From: an uncultured Erysipelotrichaceae bacterium
Lineage (GTDB): Bacteria; Bacillota_I; Bacilli_A; Erysipelotrichales; Coprobacillaceae
Length of the DNA: 29,132 bases
NCBI GenBank assembly: GCA_900544435.1
Contig: UQVG01000001.1
Coordinates: 1 to 29,132 of the forward strand
Direction: 5' to 3'
This document shows, piece after piece, positions 1-9,899 of the stretch; positions within the stretch are counted from its first letter, which is position 1; every line of letters starts with the position of its first letter. The position numbers and the translations under genes are program-made. Below the pieces are notes generated by a model, which was given only the letters and a program-made list of their open reading frames with translations, had not been told where the DNA came from and searched no databases.

Positions 1-4
1 TGGC

Positions 5-10
5 TATAAT
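5..10 (+). promoter_or_regulatory. -10 box of the nrdD promoter
   Basis: A perfect TATAAT lies about 37 bases before the nrdD GTG start and is followed by a Shine-Dalgarno AGGGG at about 33-37. The -35 region lies outside the window, so only the -10 half can be seen. No other gene could use it on this strand. Confidence 0.6.
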
Positions 11-46
11 ACAAATACATAAAAAATACGAAAGGGGATATTTGGC

Positions 47-2224
47 GTGAAAATAATAAAAAGAAATGGGCAAGAAGCAATTTTTGATGAAGTAAAAATT
101 ACCAATGCAATTATTGGTGCTAATAAAGAAGTTGTTGAAACAGAAAGACTTTCTGAAGAAGAAATAGATAATATTACAAATGACATTAAATATAAATGTC
201 AAAAAATGAAAAGAGCATTAAGCGTTGAAGAAATTCAAAACTTAGTAGAAGATGAATTAATGAAATTAAATGCTTTTTCTGTTGCCAGAAAGTATATTAC
301 ATATCGTTTTCAAAGAGCACTAGCAAGACAATCTAATACAACTGATGATCAAATTTTAAGTTTGATTGAATGTGCAAATGAAGAAGTTAAACAAGAAAAC
401 TCTAATAAAAACCCTACAGTAAATAGTGTACAAAGAGATTATATGGCTGGAGAAGTTAGTAAAGATTTAACAAGAAGAATTTTACTTCCAGAAGATATTG
501 TAAAAGCACATGATGAAGGATTGATTCATTTCCATGATGCTGATTATTTCTCTCAACATATGCATAACTGTGATTTAGTAAATCTAGAAGATATGTTACA
601 AAATGGAACAGTTATTTCAGAAACAATGATTGAAAAACCAAAGAGTTTTTCTACTGCATGTAATGTAGCTACTCAAATTATTGCTCAAGTAGCAAGTTCT
701 CAATATGGGGGACAAAGTATTACATTATCTCATTTAGCACCATTTGTTGATGTAAGTAGACAAAAATTTAGAAAAGAAGTTAAAGAAGAATTTGAAACTA
801 TTGGTTTAGAATTAGATGATGAAAAAATCAATGCTTTAGCTGAAGAACGTTTGAAAAAAGAAATTACTAAAGGGGTACAAACAATTCAATATCAAGTTGT
901 TACTTTAATGACAACAAATGGACAAGCACCATTTATTACTGTCTTCATGTATTTAAATGAAGTACCTGAAGGACGTTTAAGAGATGACCTTGCTATGATC
1001 ATTGAAGAAACACTTAAACAAAGAATGAAAGGTGTTAAAAATGAAAAAGGTGTTTATATTACACCAGCATTTCCTAAATTAATCTATGCTTTACAAGAAA
1101 ACAATATTGAACCTAATAGTCAATATTATTATTTAACAGAACTTGCTGCAAGATGTTCAGCAAAACGTTTAGTTCCTGATTATATTTCTGAAAAAGTAAT
1201 GAAAGAATTAAAAGTTGATCAAAATGGAAATGGTCAATGTTATCCATCAATGGGATGTAGATCTTTCTTAACACCTTATATTGATGAAAATGGTAAACCA
1301 AAATACTATGGACGTTTCAATCAAGGAGTTGTGACAATCAACTTAGTTGATGTGGCTTGTTCATCAAAAAGAGACATGAATAAATTCTGGAAAATCTTTG
1401 ATGAAAGATTAGATTTATGTTATAGAGCTTTAATGTGTAGACATGAACGTTTAAAAGGAACACCTAGTGATGTTGCTCCTATTTTATGGCAACACGGAGC
1501 ATTGGCTCGTCTTAAAAAAGGTGAAACAATTGATAAATTATTATACGGTGGTTATTCAACAATTTCTCTTGGATATGCTGGATTATATGAATGTGTTAAA
1601 TATATGACAGGTAAATCACATACAGATCCAAGTGCAACACCATTTGCAATTGAAGTGATGCAACATTTAAATGATGCATGTACTAAATGGAAAGAAAAAG
1701 AAAATATTGATTTCTCACTTTATGGAACACCAATTGAATCAACAACTTATAAATTTGCGAAATGTTTACAAAAACGTTTTGGTAAAATTGAAGGTGTTAC
1801 AGATAGAAACTATATAACAAATAGTTATCATATCCATGTAACAGAACATATTAATGCCTTTGATAAATTAACATTTGAATCTCAATTCCAAAAATTATCA
1901 CCAGGTGGAGCTATTTCATATGTAGAAGTTCCAGACATGCAAGATAATATTGATGCGGTATTAGCTGTTATGAAACATATTTATAATAATATTATGTATG
2001 CTGAATTAAATACAAAGAGTGATTATTGTATGGCTTGTGGATATGATGGAGAAATTCAAATTGAAAAAGATGAAAATGGTAAGCTTATTTGGGTATGTCC
2101 AAATTGTGGAAATAAAAACCAAGATATGATGTCTGTTGCTAGACGTACATGTGGTTATATTGGAACACAATTCTGGAATCAAGGAAGAACACAAGAAATC
2201 AAAGAACGTGTATTACACTTATAG
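47..2224 (+). CDS. nrdD: Anaerobic (class III) ribonucleoside-triphosphate reductase
   Basis: Oxygen-sensitive glycyl-radical enzyme that reduces ribonucleoside triphosphates to deoxyribonucleotides, using formate as reductant, in anaerobic DNA synthesis. At 725 residues it is full length. Residues 1 to about 90 look like an ATP-cone allosteric domain. The C-terminus carries the structural zinc site as two CxxC pairs (C661/C664 and C684/C687), then the glycyl-radical motif RTCGYIG, with the radical glycine at G703. The start is GTG at 47, about 9 nt after AGGGG. It is followed at once by a strong terminator, so it is probably monocistronic. Its activase NrdG is encoded in this window but more than 5 kb downstream (7801), instead of next to it as is usual. 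The family call is secure. Confidence 0.97.
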   Translation: MKIIKRNGQEAIFDEVKITNAIIGANKEVVETERLSEEEIDNITNDIKYKCQKMKRALSVEEIQNLVEDELMKLNAFSVARKYITYRFQRALARQSNTTDDQILSLIECANEEVKQENSNKNPTVNSVQRDYMAGEVSKDLTRRILLPEDIVKAHDEGLIHFHDADYFSQHMHNCDLVNLEDMLQNGTVISETMIEKPKSFSTACNVATQIIAQVASSQYGGQSITLSHLAPFVDVSRQKFRKEVKEEFETIGLELDDEKINALAEERLKKEITKGVQTIQYQVVTLMTTNGQAPFITVFMYLNEVPEGRLRDDLAMIIEETLKQRMKGVKNEKGVYITPAFPKLIYALQENNIEPNSQYYYLTELAARCSAKRLVPDYISEKVMKELKVDQNGNGQCYPSMGCRSFLTPYIDENGKPKYYGRFNQGVVTINLVDVACSSKRDMNKFWKIFDERLDLCYRALMCRHERLKGTPSDVAPILWQHGALARLKKGETIDKLLYGGYSTISLGYAGLYECVKYMTGKSHTDPSATPFAIEVMQHLNDACTKWKEKENIDFSLYGTPIESTTYKFAKCLQKRFGKIEGVTDRNYITNSYHIHVTEHINAFDKLTFESQFQKLSPGGAISYVEVPDMQDNIDAVLAVMKHIYNNIMYAELNTKSDYCMACGYDGEIQIEKDENGKLIWVCPNCGNKNQDMMSVARRTCGYIGTQFWNQGRTQEIKERVLHL

Positions 2225-2250
2225 AGATGAAATTTTCATCTCTTTTTTTT
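2223..2250 (+). terminator. Rho-independent terminator of nrdD
   Basis: An 8-bp stem (AGAGATGA/TCATCTCT) with an AT-only loop starts inside the nrdD stop codon and runs into a tract of about seven T. It separates nrdD from the MATE gene. Confidence 0.9.
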
Positions 2251-2296
2251 ATATTTATAATAGTTAAAAGCTATGATAAATAATAGGTTATAAGTA

Positions 2297-2325
2297 TTAG
2301 TAATAAATTAATTCAAGATTATAAT
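2297..2325 (+). promoter_or_regulatory. Candidate promoter of the MATE gene
   Basis: A perfect TATAAT (2320-2325) stands 17 nt after a weak -35 (TTAGTA, 2297-2302). The predicted transcript start near 2332 leaves a short leader holding the GGGGG Shine-Dalgarno (2337-2341). Confidence 0.5.
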
Positions 2326-2346
2326 AGAAGCGAAATGGGGGATTAG

Positions 2347-3699
2347 ATGAAAGAGATAGATATGTTACACGGAAGTATTTGGAATAAAATACCATTATTT
2401 GCCTTACCTGTTGCTATGACGGCTATTTTAGAACAATTATTTAATGCTTCTGATATTGCGGTTGTTGGTAATTTTACAGGTAAAATGGGAACGATAGCTG
2501 TAGCTGCAGTAGGAGCGAATAGTCCTATTATTAGTTTAATTGTGAATTTATTTATTGGTATTGCTTTAGGAACAACAGTGGTCATTGCTAATGCGATTGG
2601 GCGTGATGATAAAAAGACTGTTCATCATGCGGTGCATACTTCTATTTTAATGGCAATTGTTGGGGGATTTGTTGTTACGATTATTGGAGAATTAGTTGCT
2701 GGTTATGTTTTAAATATGTTAAATGTTCCTCGTGATGTTTATGGACAAGCACTTCTTTATTTAAGAATTTATTTATTAGGTATGCCAGTTATTTTATTAT
2801 ATAACTTTGAAGCAGCTATTTTTAGAAGTGTTGGAGATACTAAAGTTCCTTTAAAAACATTAGTTATTTCAGGAATTATTAATGTTATTTTAAATTTATT
2901 TTTTGTAATTGTTTTAAAGATGACAGTTAATGGTGTTGCTATTGCTACTGTTATTTCTAATTTAATAAGTGCAATTATTTTATTAAATAAATTGATTAAA
3001 ACAGATCAATATATACATGTGAATTTAAAAGAGTTAAGAATCTATAAATTATCACTTGTTAGAATTTTAAAAATAGGAATGCCTGCAGGCATTCAAAGTG
3101 CCGTTTTTGCTCTTGCAAATATTGTTATTCAAGCAGCTATCAATAGTTTAGGAACAGTTGTGATTGCAGCTTCAAGTGCAGCCTTTAATGTAGAAATCTT
3201 TGCTTATGATATTTTAAATTCTTTTGGACAAGCTTGTACTACTTTTGTAGGACAAAATTATGGAGCAGGGCAAATTGATCGTTGTAAAAAGACCCTTTAT
3301 TTGTGTTTGATTGAAGATGCTATTGCATCAGCTCTTGCAATAGGAATTATTATTGTTTCTGGTAAATTCTTATTATCATTATTTAATAATAATCCACAAG
3401 TTATTCAAATTGGCTATACACGTTTAATTATGGTCTTTACAGCCTATATCTTTAGTATGCTCTATGAAGTGATGTCAGGTTATTTAAGAGGGTTTGGTAT
3501 ATCTTTAGTGCCAGCTATTCTGACTTGTATTTGTATTTGTGGAACAAGAGTTTTATGGGTAGAAACAGTGTTTAAAAGTTATCAATCATTTACGACTATT
3601 ATGTGTGCGTATCCTTTAAGTTTATCCCTTACAGCTGTTGCTATCTTTTGTGCTTTGATGTATTATCGACCATCAAAGAAAATGTTAAATAAAAATTAA
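2347..3699 (+). CDS. MATE family multidrug/metabolite efflux transporter
   Basis: Integral membrane exporter of the MATE (NorM/DinF-like) family, which extrudes organic cations, drugs or metabolites using Na+ or H+ gradients. The 450 residues fit the family length and consist of about twelve hydrophobic segments in two homologous halves. The N-terminal GSIWNKIPLFALPVAMTAIL and the NASDIAVVGNFTG stretch near residues 35-50 are typical of the first MatE domain. The start ATG is 5 nt after GGGGG. No terminator separates it from the LysR gene 33 nt downstream, but LysR seems to have its own promoter. The substrate cannot be told from sequence. Confidence 0.93.
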   Translation: MKEIDMLHGSIWNKIPLFALPVAMTAILEQLFNASDIAVVGNFTGKMGTIAVAAVGANSPIISLIVNLFIGIALGTTVVIANAIGRDDKKTVHHAVHTSILMAIVGGFVVTIIGELVAGYVLNMLNVPRDVYGQALLYLRIYLLGMPVILLYNFEAAIFRSVGDTKVPLKTLVISGIINVILNLFFVIVLKMTVNGVAIATVISNLISAIILLNKLIKTDQYIHVNLKELRIYKLSLVRILKIGMPAGIQSAVFALANIVIQAAINSLGTVVIAASSAAFNVEIFAYDILNSFGQACTTFVGQNYGAGQIDRCKKTLYLCLIEDAIASALAIGIIIVSGKFLLSLFNNNPQVIQIGYTRLIMVFTAYIFSMLYEVMSGYLRGFGISLVPAILTCICICGTRVLWVETVFKSYQSFTTIMCAYPLSLSLTAVAIFCALMYYRPSKKMLNKN

Positions 3700-3713
3700 T
3701 AAAATGATAGAAT
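3685..3713 (+). promoter_or_regulatory. Candidate promoter of the LysR gene (extended -10)
   Basis: TTAAAT (3685-3690), a 17-nt spacer, then TG-A-TAGAAT (3705-3713), an extended -10. Transcription would begin near 3720. That makes an ATG at 3712 unusable and supports the start at 3733. Confidence 0.45.
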
Positions 3714-3732
3714 GTATCTAAGAGGTGAAAGT

Positions 3733-4617
3733 ATGTATAATCATCAATTAGATACATTTATTGTTGTAGCGGATGTAGGAAGTTTTAATAAAGCTGCAGA
3801 AAAGCTCTATATTTCAGCTAATGCAGTTATGAAACAAATTAATTTATTAGAAAGAAATATCGGTTTTCCTTTATTTGAAAGAACCCATACAGGATTAAAG
3901 TTAACAGCTTCAGGAAAGTCTTTTTATAAAGATGCAAAATATATCATTCAATATTCAAAAGAAGCTATTTTAAGAGCAAGTCAAATTAAAGATGAACATA
4001 TTATTCGTTTAGGTGTTTCTTTTACGACACCTGTAGATTATATTATGGATCTATGGAATCAAATGAATGATCAATCTTTAAAATTAGAATTAGTTTCTTT
4101 TGAAAACACACCAGAAAACGCTAAAGAAATCATGAAAAACTTTGGTCAAAAAATGGATATTGTAGCAGGAATCTATAGTCAAAATTTATTAAAGGAAAGA
4201 AATTGTTTAGCACTTAAACTTTATGAAAGTTCACTTGCTCTAGCAATCCCGAGAACACATCCACTAGCTTCTAAAGAAATAATAAATATAGAAGATTTAA
4301 CAAATGAAAAAATCTTGATTTTAAAAAAAGGTTATTTAAAAGACATTGATCGTTTAAGAATAGATTTGTTATCTAAAAATCCTTCAATTATTTTAGAAGA
4401 AATTTCTTTCTTTAATGTTAAAGCTTTTAATCAATGTGTAAATGAAAATAAATTGATGATTGTTATACCTGAATGGAAAAATATTCATCCAATATTAAAA
4501 ATCATTCCTGTTCAATGGCATTACACAATTCCTTTTGGCATTATGTATTCAAAACAGCCTTCAAATGATGTTCAGTATTTTCTAAATAAAATCGAAAAGT
4601 TACAACCTAAAGGTTAA
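3733..4617 (+). CDS. LysR family transcriptional regulator
   Basis: A 294-residue LysR-type regulator: N-terminal winged helix-turn-helix (about residues 1-60, with DVGSFNKAAEKLYISANAV as the recognition region) and a periplasmic-binding-protein-like effector domain after it. I place the start at 3733, not the in-frame ATG at 3712. AGAGGTG (3721-3727) sits 5 nt before 3733, the protein then begins at the usual LysR position (MYNHQLDTFIVVAD), and a likely -10 box overlaps 3712. It lies just before the MFS/aldo-keto reductase unit on the same strand, so it may control that unit or the MATE pump. The effector is unknown. Confidence 0.92.
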   Translation: MYNHQLDTFIVVADVGSFNKAAEKLYISANAVMKQINLLERNIGFPLFERTHTGLKLTASGKSFYKDAKYIIQYSKEAILRASQIKDEHIIRLGVSFTTPVDYIMDLWNQMNDQSLKLELVSFENTPENAKEIMKNFGQKMDIVAGIYSQNLLKERNCLALKLYESSLALAIPRTHPLASKEIINIEDLTNEKILILKKGYLKDIDRLRIDLLSKNPSIILEEISFFNVKAFNQCVNENKLMIVIPEWKNIHPILKIIPVQWHYTIPFGIMYSKQPSNDVQYFLNKIEKLQPKG

Positions 4618-4628
4618 TAGTTATGAAG

Positions 4629-4660
4629 AAATAGAGAATTCAAAGAGATCTCTATTTTTT
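4629..4660 (+). terminator. Terminator after the LysR gene
   Basis: AAATAGAGA (4629-4637) pairs with TCTCTATTT (4649-4657) across an 11-nt loop and ends in a T tract. The stem is AT-rich, so read-through into the MFS gene is possible. Confidence 0.7.
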
Positions 4661-4667
4661 ATATACT
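4639..4667 (+). promoter_or_regulatory. Candidate promoter of the MFS operon
   Basis: TTCAAA (4639-4644), a 17-nt spacer and TATACT (4662-4667). It overlaps the preceding terminator. Transcription would start near 4674, inside a hairpin that masks the MFS ribosome binding site. Confidence 0.4.
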
Positions 4668-4682
4668 CCTTTTGTAAAGGAG
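4666..4682 (+). promoter_or_regulatory. Hairpin sequestering the MFS Shine-Dalgarno
   Basis: CTCCTTT-TGT-AAAGGAG is a perfect 7-bp hairpin whose 3' arm is the ribosome binding site for the ATG at 4691. Read-through RNA from upstream would carry the whole hairpin. RNA from the candidate promoter at 4639-4667 would start near 4674 and lack the 5' arm. Confidence 0.55.
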
Positions 4683-4690
4683 AGATTCAA

Positions 4691-5856
4691 ATGAATAAAA
4701 AAATATTAAAAATAGCTTTATTATCAGTATCAATGTTGGTAGCAGTGGCACCTGCTAGCAACGCTAATATTCCTGCTATGAAAGAAGCATTTCCTCAAAT
4801 ACCTCTTTCTATGGTAGAAATGATTACAACAATTCCTTCATTATTTTTAATGATTTCAGTTTTAACAAGTGGTTTTATCGCTAAAAAGATGGGATATAAA
4901 CAAACTATTATGTTAGGACTAGGAATTGTTGCTATATCAGGGATCATTCCTGTATTTATTGGAAACTTCTATTTAGTATTATTTTCTAGAGCGGCTTTAG
5001 GTTTTGGAATTGGTTTATTTAATTCATTGTTGATTGGTTTAATTAGTTATTTCTTTGATGGAAATGAAAGAACAACACTTATTGGTTATCATGAAGCCTT
5101 AGGTGGACTTGGTGGTATGTTGATTACATATATTGCAGGTCAACTTATGCATGTAAATTGGCAAGCACCTTTTATCTCTTATGCTATCGCTATTCCGGTA
5201 TTCTTTATCTTTTGGAAAGTTATTCCCAAAGTTAAAACAGAAGATATTTTACATAAAAATACAAAGCAAGTTGTTGTTAACGATGGAAAAGAAGGAAACT
5301 TTTCAATTGTCTTTGTCTTTATGATTTTAATTGTCATAGGGGCAACGCTTAATATGACAATGGGTATTAAAGTATCAAGTTTGATTGTTGAACAAGGTTA
5401 TGGAAGTGCCAGTGATGCAAGTACAGTCATTATGTTACTTAGTTTAGGTGCGATGATTTCAGGTTTTCTATTTGGTAAAATGTATAAGCTTTTCAAGAAT
5501 TATATTATGTCTGTAGGATTTACAATTACAGCACTCGCAATGTTTATTATTGGCATTTCTAATACATCATGGATGACCGTTTTAGGTGGATTTTTAGTAG
5601 GCTTTGGTTTTAGAGTCATGATGCCATGTCTTACAAATATCGTTAACAGTTCTCATCTTAAAAATCCAACATTAGCGACATCATTACTTCTTGTGGCTTA
5701 TAATTTAGGAAGTGCTTTTGCTCCTTATGGAAGTATGATTATTCTAAAGTTCTCTTGGACAAGTGATTTAAGAGGTATTTTCTATGTAGATGGTATTGGT
5801 TTTATTTGTTTAGCAGTGATTGTTTTTATTGTAAATAAGGTAAAAGGAAAACAATC

Positions 5857-5869
<13 letters not shown>
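4691..5869 (+). CDS. Major facilitator superfamily permease
   Basis: A 392-residue MFS transporter with about twelve membrane segments. The loop GFIAKKMGYKQT (about residues 60-72), following membrane segment 2, matches the conserved MFS segment-2/3 loop. A hydrophilic central loop (about residues 180-205, KVIPKVKTEDILHK) divides the two halves. The N-terminus looks signal-like but is best read as the first membrane segment. It is the first gene of an apparent unit with a 74-residue protein (its stop overlaps the next start) and an aldo/keto reductase. This suggests import or export of a carbonyl- or polyol-type compound, which is inference only. The substrate is not recognised. Confidence 0.9.
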
Positions 5870-7052
<1,183 letters not shown>

Positions 7053-7054
7053 AG

Positions 7055-7075
7055 GCGAGACATTCTCGCTTTTTT
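7055..7075 (+). terminator. Terminator of the MFS/aldo-keto reductase operon
   Basis: GCGAGA-CAT-TCTCGC followed by six T, directly after the reductase stop codon. Confidence 0.92.
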
Positions 7076-7174
7076 GTTATGAAAAAAATTTAATGGATTG
7101 ATAAATTTGTAAAAAAATGTCGATTATATCTAAAAAATGTGTAATACTGAAAGAAGTGAGGAAAGGAGAATAAG

Positions 7175-7717
7175 GTGAAAGATATTTATTTATTACTAAC
7201 AAAATCGGATACATTTATTTCTAAAGCTATTTATTTAATGACACAGGACAGTTATACACATATTTCTATCTCTTTTGAAGAAAATTTACAACCGATGTAT
7301 AGTTGTGCTAGAAAATATACTTATTCTCCAATTCCTGCAGGAATTAGAAATGAGTCATTTGAAAAGGGTTTCTATAATAAAAATCAACATATTCCTTGTG
7401 CATTATATAAACTTACTGTTAAGAAAGAGATATATTATAAGGCAAAATTTATTTTAGAATCTATTTTAAATCATTCTCAAGATTATAAATATAATTTAAT
7501 GGGATTGATCTTATGTAAATTGGAAGTTCCTTATCGCAGAAATCATTATTATTTCTGTTCAGAATTTGTAAGTGAAATCTTGGCTTATAGTCAAGCTATA
7601 GAATTACCGAAGCTTCCTTGTTTAATGAAACCATCGGATTATTTATTATTTGAAGAATTAGAGTGTTTATATCAAGGAAATATTGGAGAACTTATAAAAT
7701 ATAGAGGCTTATGTTAA
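7175..7717 (+). CDS. Permuted NlpC/P60 (YiiX-like) papain-fold protein
   Basis: A 180-residue protein matching the circularly permuted NlpC/P60 group (YiiX/YebB type), in which the catalytic histidine comes before the cysteine. H29 lies in DSYTHISISF and C128 in YYFCSEFVSEIL. The stretch YKYNLMGLI between them and the C-terminal PSDYL motif are also typical. Members are amidases or lipid-acting thiol enzymes, and the substrate here is not known. There is no signal peptide, so it is likely cytosolic. The start is GTG 7175, 6 nt after AAAGGAG. Terminators on both sides indicate a single-gene unit. Fold call good, function open. Confidence 0.8.
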   Translation: MKDIYLLLTKSDTFISKAIYLMTQDSYTHISISFEENLQPMYSCARKYTYSPIPAGIRNESFEKGFYNKNQHIPCALYKLTVKKEIYYKAKFILESILNHSQDYKYNLMGLILCKLEVPYRRNHYYFCSEFVSEILAYSQAIELPKLPCLMKPSDYLLFEELECLYQGNIGELIKYRGLC

Positions 7718-7740
7718 AGGATGATACATCCTTTTTATTA
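7716..7740 (+). terminator. Terminator after the YiiX-like gene
   Basis: AAAGGATG-ATA-CATCCTTT (7716-7734) starts in the stop codon and is followed by a T-rich tract. Confidence 0.85.
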
Positions 7741-7768
7741 TATCAATAGAATCTATAAAGAATTGTTG

Positions 7769-7774
7769 TATAAT
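7769..7774 (+). promoter_or_regulatory. -10 box of nrdG
   Basis: A perfect TATAAT. No convincing -35 is seen upstream. Transcription would begin near 7781, which places the in-frame ATG at 7783 at the very 5' end and favours the start at 7801. Confidence 0.55.
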
Positions 7775-7800
7775 AGGAAAATATGAAAAGAGGAATTGAA

Positions 7801-8355
7801 ATGAATTATGCAGAAATTAAGAATTTTGATATCGCTAATGGCTTAGGAGTTAGAGTTTCTTTATTTGTATCAGGATGCACGCATCATTGTAAGAATTGCT
7901 TTAATCAAATGACATGGGATTTTAAATATGGAAAAGAGTTTAATCAAGAAGTAGAAGATTTAATTATTGATTATTTAAAGCCAGAACATATAACAGGATT
8001 GTCTTTACTTGGAGGAGAACCAATGGAACCAAGTAATCAAAGAGCGTTATTACCGTTTATTAAAAGAGTGAAAGAACTTTATCCACAAAAGGATATTTGG
8101 TGTTATACAGGTTATCTCTTTGATCAAGAACTTTTAAGTGAAAGTCGTGCAAGATGCGAAGTAACTGATGAGTTGTTATCTTATATCGATGTTCTAGTAG
8201 ATGGTAAGTTTGTAGAGGAACTAAAAGATTTAAGTTTAAAGTTTAGAGGATCATCAAATCAAAGGATTATAGATGTAAAAGAAAGCTTAGAAAAAAAAGA
8301 AATTATTTTATATAAAGATTTGAATGAAAATAGAAATTTTCAAAAATATGAATAA
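7801..8355 (+). CDS. nrdG: Anaerobic ribonucleotide reductase activating protein (radical SAM)
   Basis: Radical-SAM activase that uses a 4Fe-4S cluster and S-adenosylmethionine to install the glycyl radical on NrdD (G703 of the protein at 47-2224). The cluster ligands are C26, C30 and C33 in CTHHCKNC, and SLLGGEPMEP downstream binds SAM. The protein is 184 residues from ATG 7801, close to family length. I prefer 7801 to the in-frame ATG 7783. GAGGA (7790-7794) is 6 nt before 7801, the canonical N-terminus MNYAEIKNFDIANG begins there, and the -10 box leaves no leader for 7783. It has its own promoter and is separated from nrdD by six unrelated genes. Confidence 0.95.
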   Translation: MNYAEIKNFDIANGLGVRVSLFVSGCTHHCKNCFNQMTWDFKYGKEFNQEVEDLIIDYLKPEHITGLSLLGGEPMEPSNQRALLPFIKRVKELYPQKDIWCYTGYLFDQELLSESRARCEVTDELLSYIDVLVDGKFVEELKDLSLKFRGSSNQRIIDVKESLEKKEIILYKDLNENRNFQKYE

Positions 8356-8387
8356 GACGATATACACTACATAATTAGATAAAATTA

Positions 8388-8396
8388 TGCTATAAT
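8388..8396 (+). promoter_or_regulatory. Extended -10 promoter of the pssA-psd-parA-parB operon
   Basis: TG-C-TATAAT is a perfect extended -10 and compensates for a poor -35. The leader before pssA is about 25 nt and contains GAGGGAG (8413-8419). No terminator occurs from here to 11531. Confidence 0.75.
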
Positions 8397-8425
8397 ATTT
8401 TCGTTAATTATAGAGGGAGTAGAAT

Positions 8426-9040
8426 ATGATAGGATTTTATAGTTATACTGTCATTCTTACATATTTATCATTAGTTTTTGCAATGGTAGGAATCCACTTA
8501 TCAGTCATTGGACTTTATCAATGGTCATTCATTTGTTTAATGATGTGTGGTATTTGTGATACCTTCGATGGAATGGTCGCAAGAAGTAAGAAAAATCGTA
8601 CAGAAGAAGAAAAGAAGTTTGGGATTCAAATAGATTCTTTATGTGATCTTATTTCTTTTGGTGTTTTTCCAGCAATACTAGGATATAATTTAGGATTATC
8701 TTCAGTAGGATGGCTTGCTATTGAAATACTTTATGTATTAGCAGCAGTTATTCGTTTAGCTTATTTTAATGTTACTGAAGAAACAAGACAGCAACAAACA
8801 ACAGAAAAAAGAAAGTATTATCAAGGTTTACCAGTTACAACTTCAGCCTTTATTTTACCTTTTGCATTTGCTTTAAGATATGTTATTTTTGGTTTAGATT
8901 ACTTATATGGAACTTTAATGTTAATTACAGGTATTTTATTTGTTGTTGATTTTAAAGTACCAAAATTAAAAGGGAAAGGAATTATTGCACTAGGTTTTTT
9001 AGTTGTTATTGAACTTGTGCAAATTCTTTGTTTTTCATGA
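8426..9040 (+). CDS. pssA: CDP-diacylglycerol--serine O-phosphatidyltransferase
   Basis: Membrane enzyme that makes phosphatidylserine from CDP-diacylglycerol and serine. The CDP-alcohol phosphotransferase signature is complete: D45xxD48G49xxA52R53, G66, D70, D74. The gap between A52R53 and G66 is 12 residues instead of the textbook 8, a lengthening I recall from other Gram-positive PssA proteins. About six hydrophobic segments follow the family pattern in 204 residues. The stop overlaps the psd start (ATGA), and the product is the psd substrate. This supports serine phosphotransferase specificity over phosphatidylglycerophosphate synthase. Confidence 0.93.
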   Translation: MIGFYSYTVILTYLSLVFAMVGIHLSVIGLYQWSFICLMMCGICDTFDGMVARSKKNRTEEEKKFGIQIDSLCDLISFGVFPAILGYNLGLSSVGWLAIEILYVLAAVIRLAYFNVTEETRQQQTTEKRKYYQGLPVTTSAFILPFAFALRYVIFGLDYLYGTLMLITGILFVVDFKVPKLKGKGIIALGFLVVIELVQILCFS

Positions 9041-9897
9041 TTAAAGATCGTCAAGGACATATCGTTAAAGAATTAGAGGGTCAAAATAAATTATTAAAAA
9101 AATTATATAGCACATCTGCTGGTAGATGTGCTTTAAAAATCTTAGTATCACCATTTGTTACCCATTTAGGTGGGTTATATATGTCTTCATCATTTTCAAA
9201 GACAAGTATTTCTTCGTTTATTAAAAACAATGATATTGATATGAGTCAATATGAAGAAAAGAAATATAAAAGTTATAACGATTTCTTTACAAGAAGAATA
9301 AAGTATGGTCAAAGACCATTTGACGACGCTAAAGATGTATTGATGGCACCTGCTGATAGTAAACTTACTTACTATCCAATAAATGATGATACGATTTTAG
9401 AAATCAAGGATACAAAATACCAATTAAAAGATTTATTACAAGATGAAACTTTAGCTAAAGAATATGATGGTGGAATGTGCCTTGTATTTCGTTTAGCTGT
9501 TGATGATTATCATCGTTATAGTTATGTAGATGATGGTCAAATTGTTTCACATAAGAAAATAAAAGGTATTTTTCATACTGTTAATCCTATCGCAAATGAT
9601 TATTATCCTATATACAAAATGAATAGTAGAGAGTACACTGTGATTGATTCAAATAACTTTGGTAGAATGATTCAAATGGAAGTAGGAGCAATGATGGTTG
9701 GTAAAATTGTCAATTATAAACATAGTCTTGCTACTAAAGGAGAAGAAAAAGGTTATTTTGAATTTGGTGGATCAACAGTTGTATTGATTTTGAAAAAAGA
9801 TACTGTCAAAATAGATGATGATATTATAAATAATTCTAGTGAGAACATTGAAACAAGAGTATTACTAGGACAAACGATAGGACATAAAGGGGTGTAA
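9037..9897 (+). CDS. psd: Phosphatidylserine decarboxylase proenzyme
   Basis: Decarboxylates phosphatidylserine to phosphatidylethanolamine at the membrane. It is a pyruvoyl enzyme that cleaves itself: the GGST motif (G244 to T247 of 286 residues) places the pyruvoyl-forming serine at S246, giving a beta chain of about 245 and an alpha chain of about 41 residues. The motif YKSYNDFFTRRI near residue 80 and RLAVDDYHRYSYVD near residue 150 are family hallmarks. I place the start at ATG 9037, which overlaps the pssA stop. TTG at 9028 is the alternative. No Shine-Dalgarno is evident, so translation is probably coupled to pssA. Confidence 0.95.
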   Translation: MIKDRQGHIVKELEGQNKLLKKLYSTSAGRCALKILVSPFVTHLGGLYMSSSFSKTSISSFIKNNDIDMSQYEEKKYKSYNDFFTRRIKYGQRPFDDAKDVLMAPADSKLTYYPINDDTILEIKDTKYQLKDLLQDETLAKEYDGGMCLVFRLAVDDYHRYSYVDDGQIVSHKKIKGIFHTVNPIANDYYPIYKMNSREYTVIDSNNFGRMIQMEVGAMMVGKIVNYKHSLATKGEEKGYFEFGGSTVVLILKKDTVKIDDDIINNSSENIETRVLLGQTIGHKGV

Positions 9898-9899
9898 AG

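Noticed and set aside
1..46. NrdR box before nrdD
   Set aside because: No good match to the ACACWATATW-type consensus in the 46 bases available. The upstream region is outside the window.
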